NCBI RefSeq assembly: GCF_039532215.1 | Contig: NZ_BAAARN010000003.1 | Span: 264,485 to 328,484, forward strand | Length of the DNA stretch: 64,000 nucleotides | Direction of reading: 5' to 3' | Source: Pedococcus aerophilus | GTDB lineage: Bacteria > Actinomycetota > Actinomycetes > Actinomycetales > Dermatophilaceae | Shown: piece by piece, positions 57,266-64,000 of the stretch | Numbering within the stretch: the stretch's first letter is position 1 | How the letters are laid out: every line of letters begins with the position of its first letter | Made by a program: the position numbers and the translations under genes | The notes under the pieces: model-generated | Told to the model about the DNA's origin: nothing | Databases searched by the model: none | What the model saw: only the letters and a program-made list of their open reading frames with translations

Positions 57266-59460
57266 GCAGCCACGACACCGGCAGCACCCGGCCTGCGCCG
57301 ACCACCGACTCCGGCGCCCTCGAGGTCGCTGCCATCGGGCAGGGCACCCGTCGAATCGAGGGCCGCCTGAAGGTGACCGGTGACGCGACGTACGCCTACG
57401 AGGCCGACGTCGAGCGACCGCTCTACCTGCACCTCGTGCAGTCGACCATCGCCAAGGGCACCGTCACCGGGATCGACAGCACCACGGCGCGCGCACTCGA
57501 GGGGGTCGTCGCGGTGCTCGACCACACCAACGCTCCACGTCTGGAGTCGACCGAGGACGCCGAATACGCTGCGCTGCAAGGTGATTCGGTGGGCTTCCGC
57601 GGGCAGGTGATCGCTGTGGTCATCGCCGAGAGCGTCGAGGCGGCCCGCGAGGGCGCCCTCCTCGTCGAGGTGACGTACGACGAGCAGGAGCACCGGGCCG
57701 ACTTCGTCGCCGACGACCCCGAGCTCTACAAGCCTGAGAAGGTCAACCCTGCCTTCCCGACCGACAGCAACGTCGGCCGGATGGACCGGGCGCTGGAGAA
57801 CGCCGATGTCGTCGTCGACCAGACGTACCGCACGCCGTTCGAGCACAACAGCCCGATGGAGCCGCACGCGCTGACAGCACGGTGGGACCACGAGGCGGCC
57901 GAGGGCGAGCCGGTGCTCTTCATGCATGCCTCGACCCAGGCGGTGCACGGTGTGGTCAAGACGCTGGCACCGTTGTTCGGGCTGGACGCGACCCAGGTGC
58001 ACGTCGTGTCACCGTTCGTCGGTGGCGGGTTCGGCAGCAAGGGACTCCCCCACGTCCACGACGTGGTGGCCGCCCTTGCGGCGCAGACCACCGGTGGCCG
58101 TCCGGTGCGGCTGGCGCTGACCCGTCAGCAGCTCTTCGCCCTGGCGGGCTACCGCACCGCGACGATCCAGCGGTTCCAGCTCGCGGCCGACTCGACCGGT
58201 CGGCTCGTCGGCATCAACCACGAGGTCATCGAGCAGACCTCTGCCATCAAGGAGTTCGCCGAGCAGACCGCGATCGCCACGCGCCACATGTATGCCGCGC
58301 CGAACCGGCACACGTCGCACCGGCTCGCGCCGCTCGACGTCGCCGTCCCGTCGTGGATGCGGGCACCGGGCGAGATGCCGGGGATGTTCGCCCACGAGGT
58401 CGCGATGGACGAGCTCGCCGAGGCCGTCGGCGTCGACCCGGTCGAGCTGCGCATCCTCAACGAGCCGGAGACCGACCCCGAGACGGGACAGGAGTTCGGG
58501 CACCGCAAGCTCGTCGAGTGCCTGCGCGAGGGTGCGTCCCGCTTCGGCTGGGCCGACCGCGACCTGCGGCCCGGCGCCACCCGTGACGGCGACTGGCTCG
58601 TGGGCACCGGGGTCGCGGCGGCGACCTACCCCTACTACCAGCAGCCCGGCAACCGGGCCACGATCCGCGCCCTCGAGGGTGGCCGCTACGCCGTCGAGAT
58701 CGGCGCTGCCGACATCGGCACCGGTGCCCTCACGGTGCTGAGCCAGATCTCGGCCGACGCCCTCGGGGTGCGCCTCGGCGACGTCGAGGTGGCCATCGCG
58801 GACAGCCGGCTCCCGGTCGCCACCGTCGCCGGCGGCTCTGCCGGCACGGCCTCGTGGGGCTCGGCCATCGTCGGCGCCTCCCGGGCGTTCCGCGAGGAGC
58901 ACGGCACCTCGCCGTCGGTGGGTGACGAGACCACCGCGGGACCGGCGGGCAACCCCAACATGGGCAAGTACTCGCTGCACTCGTTCGGGGCGCAGTTCGT
59001 CGAGCTCAGGGTGAACATCTGGACCGGCGAGCTGCGGGTGGCCCGCGCCCTCGGTGTCTTCTCGGCGGGCCGGATCATCAACCCCGTCACGGCGCGGTCT
59101 CAGCTCATCGGCGGCATGACGATGGGCCTGTCGACAGGGCTGTTCGAGGAGTCGGTGCGCGACCCGCGCTTCGGCCACATCGTCACCCAGGACCTCGCGA
59201 GCTACCACGTCGCCTCGCACGCCGACATCCCGGAGATCGAGGCGGTCTGGCTCGACGAGACCGACCCGCTGACCAACCCGATGGGCTCGCGCGGCATCGG
59301 CGAGATCGGCATCGTCGGTGCTGCCGCGGCCGTGGCGAACGCGGCCTGGCACGCGACCGGGGTGCGGGTGCGCGACATCCCGCTGACGGCCGACAAGTTC
59401 CTCGACCTCTCGCCCGAGCTCCCCGCGCTCAAGGGTCACCCGGCAGCCGCTTTCGCCTGA
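57262..59460 (+). CDS. paoC: Molybdenum hydroxylase catalytic subunit, PaoC-like
   Basis: 732 aa. Segments: GRLKVTGDATYAYEADV, YRTPFEHNSPMEPHALTARW, VVSPFVGGGFGSKG (molybdopterin site), GEIGIVGAAAA with the catalytic Glu in GSRGIGEIG. Together with the two upstream subunits it should oxidise aldehydes or N-heterocycles. No XdhC or cofactor genes are nearby, so insertion factors must lie elsewhere. Ends before a terminator cluster. Confidence 0.92.
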   Translation: MSSHDTGSTRPAPTTDSGALEVAAIGQGTRRIEGRLKVTGDATYAYEADVERPLYLHLVQSTIAKGTVTGIDSTTARALEGVVAVLDHTNAPRLESTEDAEYAALQGDSVGFRGQVIAVVIAESVEAAREGALLVEVTYDEQEHRADFVADDPELYKPEKVNPAFPTDSNVGRMDRALENADVVVDQTYRTPFEHNSPMEPHALTARWDHEAAEGEPVLFMHASTQAVHGVVKTLAPLFGLDATQVHVVSPFVGGGFGSKGLPHVHDVVAALAAQTTGGRPVRLALTRQQLFALAGYRTATIQRFQLAADSTGRLVGINHEVIEQTSAIKEFAEQTAIATRHMYAAPNRHTSHRLAPLDVAVPSWMRAPGEMPGMFAHEVAMDELAEAVGVDPVELRILNEPETDPETGQEFGHRKLVECLREGASRFGWADRDLRPGATRDGDWLVGTGVAAATYPYYQQPGNRATIRALEGGRYAVEIGAADIGTGALTVLSQISADALGVRLGDVEVAIADSRLPVATVAGGSAGTASWGSAIVGASRAFREEHGTSPSVGDETTAGPAGNPNMGKYSLHSFGAQFVELRVNIWTGELRVARALGVFSAGRIINPVTARSQLIGGMTMGLSTGLFEESVRDPRFGHIVTQDLASYHVASHADIPEIEAVWLDETDPLTNPMGSRGIGEIGIVGAAAAVANAAWHATGVRVRDIPLTADKFLDLSPELPALKGHPAAAFA

Positions 59461-59480
59461 CGGCTCCCGCCCGCAGCGCG

Positions 59481-59519
59481 AGGTATGGCGCGACGCCCAC
59501 TCGGCGCCGCGCCATACCT
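59481..59519. terminator. Terminator after paoC, hairpin made of two motif copies
   Basis: AGGTATGGCGCG (59481-59492) pairs with CGCGCCATACCT (59508-59519); an inner CGCC/GGCG extends the stem. The base of the stem is two facing GTATGGC motif copies, as in the hairpin at 42859. Convergent genes flank it. Confidence 0.75.
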
Positions 59520-59532
59520 GTGCTCGGGGAAC

Positions 59533-59612
59533 GACCATCGGTGGCCCAGGAGCCACGAATGGTCCGGTCCGCAGGGTGACGACACTTCGTGGCCCGCCGG
59601 CCACGAAGTGTC
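59533..59612. terminator. Two further hairpins between paoC and the ECF transporter gene
   Basis: 59533-59564: GACCAT/ATGGTC and GTGGC/GCCAC with a 2-nt internal loop. 59581-59612: 14-bp perfect arms GACACTTCGTGGCC / GGCCACGAAGTGTC, loop CGCC. The two share the core TTCGTGGC, so they look like diverged copies. The second ends 7 nt from the stop of the minus-strand gene. Confidence 0.65.
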
Positions 59613-59618
59613 GCGTGG

Positions 59619-61889
59619 CTAGGTCGCGAGGACCGCGACGGCGACCGGGAGCAGGGACAGCAGGAGCACGAGGGAGTCGGCGAGCCGCCACGGCGCGGGC
59701 TGGGCCCAGGTGCGACGCGAGGCCGTCGCGAAGCCGCGCGAGTCCATCGCCACGGCGAGCGCTGCGGCCGCCTGGAGCGAGCGCACCAGCATGCCGAGCG
59801 TGAGCGCCCAGACCTCGCCGAGCACCGACCTCGGGGACCGTGCCGTCGCGGCGATCCCGCGCACCCGTCGGGCCCGGGCGATCTCGGCCCAGACGTCGCC
59901 GAACGTGTGGACCCGCTGGAGGGCCGCGGCCAGGGCCACGACCGGCCGGGCCGGCAGGCGCAGCTGCTGGGCGAGGTGGTCGCCGAGGGCATCGGCGTCG
60001 ACGTGCTGGATGAGCACGGCCGACGGCAGCACGATGATGAGGACCCGCAGCCCGGCCGTGGCGACCACGTCGAGGTCACGGGTGCCGAGCAGCCAGGTCG
60101 ACCAGGCCACCGACACCGCCCCAATGAGGCCCGGCACCAGGCGCAACGCGACGCCCCGGGTCCGGCCCGCCGGACTGACGCCGCGACCCGGCGCGGACAG
60201 GGCCAGGACCGCGAGCACGAGCTGGGTGGCGAGGACTGCGAGGCTGGTGCGCCAGTGCGGTGCGGCCACCCCGGCCGGTATGGCGAGCATCGAGGCGCCG
60301 AGGAGCGCGAGCGGGCCCGCTCGGGAGACCAGCGGTCGTCGGGGGGCCGGTGGGGTGGGCGGCTGGACGGGGCGTTCGATCGTCGTGACGCGGTCCGCTC
60401 GGGCCACGACCCCGTCGTCGTGGGTCGTGACCACGACGGCCGAGCCCGCGTCGCGCAGCGCCTCGAGGATGCCGGTCACCGCGGCCCACGTGTGCCGGTC
60501 CTGGCCGACCGTGGCCTCGTCGGCGAGCAGGACCGCCGGCTGGTGGGCGACGGCCGAGGCCATCGCGAGGCGGCGTTGCTCACCCCCGGACAGGTGCCGT
60601 GGGTCGGCCTGTTCGAGGTGGTCGAGCCGTAGGACGGCGAGCAGCGTTCGGCACCGGGCCAGGGCCTCGGACTCCACCAGTCCCAGGGCGCGCGACGTCG
60701 TCATCACCTCATCGAGCACGGTCGACGCGACGAGGGTCGAGCTCGCCCACTGCGGCACCCAGGCCAGGGTGCGCGCGACGTCGAGGGTCGACCAGTCGCG
60801 TGGGTCGCGGCGGCCGTCGACGGCGAGGTCGGGGTGGACCCGGACCTCGCCGCCCTTGCGGTCGACCAGGCCGGCGAGCGCGAGCACCAGAGTGGACTTG
60901 CCCGCGCCGGAGGGCCCCACGAGCGCGTGCGACTCGGCGGCGCGCAGCTGGAGCCACTGACCGTCGACGGCCACGCTGGTGCGGGTCGACCCGTCCAGCC
61001 GTCGCACCGAACGCTCGACCCGCAGGTCGACGGCGTCGAGCGCCACGACGTGGGCACCGAGCCGTCCCGACGCGAACGTCCCTGCCGGGACGGGTCGGGG
61101 GTCGGGGTCCGGGACACCCGGCACCCAGATCCCCTGTGCGGCGAGGGACTCGCTCCGCTCCGCCAGGACCTGACGGGGGTCGCCGTCGGCGACGACCCGG
61201 CCACCGTCGTCGAGGACGACGAGCCGGTCGGCGAAGTCCACCCACGGCCCGAGCCGGTGCTCGACGACGACGGTGGTCAGGTGGCGTGACGCGGTGACGT
61301 CGGCGACGACGTCCCGGACGGAGGCGGCGTTGTCCGGGTCGAGCATCGCGGTGGGTTCGTCCAGGAGCAAGAGGCTCGGCTCGAGCGCCAGCGCCCCGGC
61401 GAGCGCGAGCCGCTGCTGCTCGCCCCCGGACAGGGCGTGCGTCGGGGTGTCCTGCGGCATGGTCAGGTGGACCGCAGCCAGCGCGACGGCGACGCGCGCG
61501 GGCATGGCCGCGCGCGGCATACCGGTGTTCTCCAGGCCGAAGGCGACGTCGCGCCCGATCGTCGCGGACACCACCCCTGCCCCCGGCTCCTGGAGGACCA
61601 GGCCGACCGCACCGGCGCGGGCGCCCGGCTCGGCACCGTCGAGGTCGACCGAACCGGATCGTTCCCCGGAGTCGGCGACCTCGAGCACCCCCGCGAGCGC
61701 ACGCAGCAGGGTGGACTTGCCGGAGCCGCTGGGGCCCACGAGCAGCACCCGCTGCCCGGCGGGGACGACCAGGTCGATGCCGCGCAGGACGGGCTCACGG
61801 CGACCGTAGGGGCGCCAGGTGAGGTCGTGGACCTCGACGCGTCCGGGGTGTCCCCCGGCGACGGCGGGACCGTCGCCGGGGGTCAGCAC
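59619..61889 (-). CDS. Single-chain ECF transporter core: two ATPases fused to EcfT
   Basis: About 756 aa. ATPase 1 (residues 20-260): Walker A LLVGPSGSGKSTLLRAL, signature HALSGGEQQRLALA, LLLDEPTAMLDPDN. ATPase 2 (270-490): LVGPSGAGKSTLVLAL, HLSGGEQRRLAMA, VLLADEATVGQDRHTW. EcfT-like membrane domain (510-756): helices at LALLGASMLAIPAGVA and others, ARARRVRGIAATARSPRS holding the coupling Ala-Arg pair. It powers thiamine-precursor uptake with the adjacent YkoE protein. GTG at 61889, overlapping ykoE, is tentative. One ATA codon in a motif copy. Confidence 0.9.
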   Translation of the reverse strand: MLTPGDGPAVAGGHPGRVEVHDLTWRPYGRREPVLRGIDLVVPAGQRVLLVGPSGSGKSTLLRALAGVLEVADSGERSGSVDLDGAEPGARAGAVGLVLQEPGAGVVSATIGRDVAFGLENTGMPRAAMPARVAVALAAVHLTMPQDTPTHALSGGEQQRLALAGALALEPSLLLLDEPTAMLDPDNAASVRDVVADVTASRHLTTVVVEHRLGPWVDFADRLVVLDDGGRVVADGDPRQVLAERSESLAAQGIWVPGVPDPDPRPVPAGTFASGRLGAHVVALDAVDLRVERSVRRLDGSTRTSVAVDGQWLQLRAAESHALVGPSGAGKSTLVLALAGLVDRKGGEVRVHPDLAVDGRRDPRDWSTLDVARTLAWVPQWASSTLVASTVLDEVMTTSRALGLVESEALARCRTLLAVLRLDHLEQADPRHLSGGEQRRLAMASAVAHQPAVLLADEATVGQDRHTWAAVTGILEALRDAGSAVVVTTHDDGVVARADRVTTIERPVQPPTPPAPRRPLVSRAGPLALLGASMLAIPAGVAAPHWRTSLAVLATQLVLAVLALSAPGRGVSPAGRTRGVALRLVPGLIGAVSVAWSTWLLGTRDLDVVATAGLRVLIIVLPSAVLIQHVDADALGDHLAQQLRLPARPVVALAAALQRVHTFGDVWAEIARARRVRGIAATARSPRSVLGEVWALTLGMLVRSLQAAAALAVAMDSRGFATASRRTWAQPAPWRLADSLVLLLSLLPVAVAVLAT

Positions 61890-61902
61890 CGGGCCGACGA
61901 CG

Positions 61903-62616
61903 TCAGACAGCGTGGGACTCCCTGGCTTCCTGGCCGGCCGGGAAGGCCCCGAGCGCGCCGGCCCTCGCGAGCGCCCGGGTGAGCAACCAGCCGAGTCCAC
62001 CGGCGATGACGGCACCGGCGGCCGTGAAGATGACGAGGTAGACGACCTTGTAGTCCATCGCCCAGTCAGTCCAGTAGACCTGCCACTCGTAGAGCGCCTC
62101 GAGCGGGGCGCTGAGGGCACCGGCGAGCATGGCGGCGCCGAGGCCGAAGGCGCCGTAGCCGAGCAGGAGGAAGGCGATCTCGGCGCCGAGGCCCTGGAGG
62201 ATGCCCGAGATCAGCACGGTCGCTCCCCACTGCGTGCCGGGGAGCATGGAGACGAGCGCCGCGATGACCTCGCAGAGCAGAGCTGCGCCGGGGCGCCGCA
62301 CGACGAGGCCACCGACCACGCCGGCGATGAGCCAGGGGGCGGCGGTGATGCCCTGGAGCGGGGGGAACGCCTTGGTCAGGGCCTCGGCGGGCACGCCGTA
62401 GGCGAGGCCCCAGCCCCAGTAGGCGATGCCGAACGCGGCGCCGAGGAAGGCGACGGTCAGCAGGTCGACCGTTCGCCACCCCATGAGGGAGCCGCTCGCG
62501 CGGATGCTGCCTCCTCGACCGCGCGGGGACGGGCTGGAGCTGGTGGTGGTCTGCGTGGTGCTGTTCTTGGTGGTGCTGCTCTCGGCCGAGCCGGCCGGGG
62601 TGTTGGTGGTGCTCAT
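61903..62616 (-). CDS. ykoE: ECF transporter S component, YkoE family (HMP/thiamine precursor)
   Basis: 237 aa. Residues 1-40 are a Ser/Thr-rich tail, then six helices beginning WRTVDLLTVAFLGAAFGIAYWGWGLAYG; PWLIAGVVGGLVVRRPGAALLCEVIAALVSMLPGTQWG and ALYEWQVYWTDWAMDYKVVYLVIFT are typical of YkoE, which takes up hydroxymethylpyrimidine. The TPP riboswitch upstream supports the substrate. GGGAGG lies 7 nt before the ATG. Directly followed by the fused ATPase/EcfT gene. Confidence 0.9.
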   Translation of the reverse strand: MSTTNTPAGSAESSTTKNSTTQTTTSSSPSPRGRGGSIRASGSLMGWRTVDLLTVAFLGAAFGIAYWGWGLAYGVPAEALTKAFPPLQGITAAPWLIAGVVGGLVVRRPGAALLCEVIAALVSMLPGTQWGATVLISGILQGLGAEIAFLLLGYGAFGLGAAMLAGALSAPLEALYEWQVYWTDWAMDYKVVYLVIFTAAGAVIAGGLGWLLTRALARAGALGAFPAGQEARESHAV

Positions 62617-62728
62617 GGTGGTGCCTCCCGAGGATCCGTTGGATTCCGAGGGGGTTGCCCCTGCCGACCGGACGCACCCACGGGCACGAGGCTCGACGGC
62701 TGCGACGGTCGACAGGTGCGTGAGAACT

Positions 62729-62815
62729 CGACTCCCTACGCCGGTGCGAACCGGATCAGGTGTGAGGGTCTGCGGTGGGCCGCACTCTCAGCGCTTGCGC
62801 GCTCCCCTGTCGTGA
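62729..62815 (-). promoter_or_regulatory. TPP (thiamine pyrophosphate) riboswitch
   Basis: On the minus strand the conserved parts are present in order: GCTGAGAG (near 62785), ACCTGATCCGG (near 62760) and GTAGGGA (near 62735), with CGAC/GTCG closing P1. It leads the ykoE transcript and should shut it off when TPP is high. The 113 nt between it and the ATG hold the expression platform, probably a hairpin masking the ribosome site. Confidence 0.92.
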
Positions 62816-62900
62816 CGTCTGCAGGCTACTCCACCCTGTGCAAGGCTGGACAGGACGATGGCGCAGAGATCTGCGACCTGCACGACGACTGGAGGACGAC

Positions 62901-63179
62901 ATGGGCCCGATGGTGTGGAGAATTCTGGGATCGGGATCTGCGGTCCTTGCCGGGGTCGTGGCGAACAAGCTCGTCACGACGATCTGGAAGAAGGCCGGCA
63001 AGGACTCGACGCTGGACCCGCGCGATCCGCGCACGCCGTGGAAGGACGCGGTGGCGTTCGCTGCGCTCACCGGCCTGGCTGCCGGCGCCGCGAAGGTCGC
63101 GATGACCCGCAAGGCCGCCCAGTACTACGAGAAGTCCTCCGGTCACCTGCCGCAGGCCATGCAGGAGGGCGACGCCTAG
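62901..63179 (+). CDS. DUF4235 family small membrane protein
   Basis: 92 aa, MGPMVWRILGSGSAVLAGVVANKLVTTIWKKAGKDS with one N-terminal hydrophobic helix, then PWKDAVAFAALTGLAAGAAKVAMTRKAAQYYEKSSG with a second amphipathic one. This is the DUF4235 pattern, common in actinobacteria; role unknown. GGAGG is 5 nt before the ATG. Its stop TAG shares the CTAG palindrome with the stop of the opposing gene. Confidence 0.85.
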   Translation: MGPMVWRILGSGSAVLAGVVANKLVTTIWKKAGKDSTLDPRDPRTPWKDAVAFAALTGLAAGAAKVAMTRKAAQYYEKSSGHLPQAMQEGDA

Positions 63180-63571
63180 GGCTGCTCGGGCGGCAGCAGG
63201 TCGGTGCGGCCGAACATCTCGGCGGTCGCCCGCGCGCTGGGCGTTCCCAGCTCGGGGTCGGCGCCGTGCTGCAGCAGCGCCCTCACCACGTCGTCCTCGC
63301 CCTTGAAGACGGCCCCGGCCAGGGGCGTCTGACCGCGGTCGTTGGTGCGGTCGACCTCGGCGCCGGCAGCAGCCAGGCCGAGGACCGCGTCGGCGTGCCC
63401 GTGGTAGGCGGCGAGCATGAGGAGCGTGTTGCCACTGGCGTCCGTGAGGTCGACCGGCACCCCTGCCGCGACGTAGGCGAGCAACCTCGGCGTGTCACCG
63501 TGGCGCGCGAAGTCGAAGCAGGCGTGCGCCACCTCGACCAGCTCGGGGGCTGGGGTGGTCGGCTCGGTCAT
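63176..63571 (-). CDS. Ankyrin-repeat protein
   Basis: 131 aa with about three ankyrin repeats: [83 protein letters not shown]. No catalytic domain. Its start overlaps the hutI stop (ATGA), so it is translationally coupled to the imidazolonepropionase gene. Confidence 0.88.
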   Translation of the reverse strand: MTEPTTPAPELVEVAHACFDFARHGDTPRLLAYVAAGVPVDLTDASGNTLLMLAAYHGHADAVLGLAAAGAEVDRTNDRGQTPLAGAVFKGEDDVVRALLQHGADPELGTPSARATAEMFGRTDLLPPEQP

Positions 63572-64000
63572 GAGGGTCCTCCGGACGGTGCGGCGAGGTC
63601 GAGCGCCCGGGCGATGGGCACGCCTGCACGGTAGGACAGGTGGACGTGCGACGGCGCGTCGAGGACGGTGAGGTCCGCCCGGGACCCGACCCGGATCTGC
63701 CCGATGTCGCTGCGGCGCAACGACTTCGCGGAGCCGGCCGTCGCGGCATACACGGCCTCGCCGGGCGTGAGGCCCATCTCGCGGACGGCGAGCGCGACGA
63801 CGAACGGCATCGACGACGAGTAGCAGGTGCCGGGGTTGCAGTCGGTGGCCAGCGCGATGTCGACGCCGGCGCGCAGCAGCCCCGCGGCGTCGGGGTAGGG
63901 CGAGCGGGTCGAGAACTCCACCCCGGGCAGCAGGGTCGCCACCGTGGTGCCGGCGGCGTCGGCGAGGGCGGTGACGTCGTCGTCGGACAGGTAGGTGCAG
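63568..64000 (-). CDS. hutI: Imidazolonepropionase, 3' part (5' end outside the window)
   Basis: C-terminal 143 aa of an amidohydrolase of histidine degradation. Diagnostic: [94 protein letters not shown]. The Asp in ATDCNPG is a metal ligand. Other hut genes should lie to the right of the window. Confidence 0.92.
   Translation of the reverse strand, partial: CTYLSDDDVTALADAAGTTVATLLPGVEFSTRSPYPDAAGLLRAGVDIALATDCNPGTCYSSSMPFVVALAVREMGLTPGEAVYAATAGSAKSLRRSDIGQIRVGSRADLTVLDAPSHVHLSYRAGVPIARALDLAAPSGGPS

Overview
The window is about 70% GC, nearly all coding, with G/C-ending codons and many GTG starts. Its gene families are typically actinobacterial: SigK/RskA with a fasciclin lipoprotein, LprG plus a P55-type exporter, HspR with HAIR operators, an F420-type luciferase-like oxidoreductase, a HelD-type helicase, DUF3151 and DUF4235. 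The mix fits the Micrococcales, perhaps Intrasporangiaceae; the family-level placement is inference. I saw no rRNA, tRNA, insertion sequence, prophage or CRISPR array. This is core-type chromosome.

Layout. 0.2-2.3 kb: fasciclin lipoprotein, ECF sigma factor SigK and anti-sigma RskA. 2.3-6.7 kb: oxidoreductases, a spermidine-synthase-like protein and a sterol-carrier protein. 6.9-8.8 kb: two tandem GAF-domain histidine kinases, one lacking its ATPase domain. 8.9-17.8 kb: de novo purine genes purL, purQ, purS, purC and purD, with a PLP decarboxylase and an MFS exporter between them. 17.8-24 kb: a C-loop hairpin RNA candidate, two paralogous HTH regulators, a HelD-like ATPase and purA. 24-31.8 kb: lipoprotein, fructose-bisphosphate aldolase, an ECF42-type sigma factor with two DGPF (YCII) proteins, divergently a SigE-type sigma factor with a membrane propeller-like partner, TrmH and DedA. 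31.8-41.9 kb: ABC exporter with its two-component system, LemA, pyrE, SDR, exonuclease III, hydrolase and the LprG/P55 pair. 42-52 kb: NlpC/P60 protein and the heat-shock block clpB and dnaK-grpE-dnaJ-hspR. 52.2-55.5 kb: GH65 phosphorylase with beta-phosphoglucomutase. 55.7-59.5 kb: a PaoABC-like molybdenum hydroxylase. 59.6-62.8 kb: a TPP riboswitch, a YkoE-type S component and a single-chain ECF transporter core. The end holds DUF4235 and ankyrin genes and the 3' part of hutI.

The chief unexplained signal is a dispersed motif, GTATGSC, extending to GGTATGSCGCGTGG in its best copies. I count about 47 copies by eye. They occur in coding and intergenic DNA, on both strands, in several hairpins and over two start codons. 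In coding copies the motif is kept by using the otherwise avoided codons TAT and ATA. A second signal is a near-identical palindromic repeat at 39495-39554 and 52120-52181, each at the end of a transcription unit.
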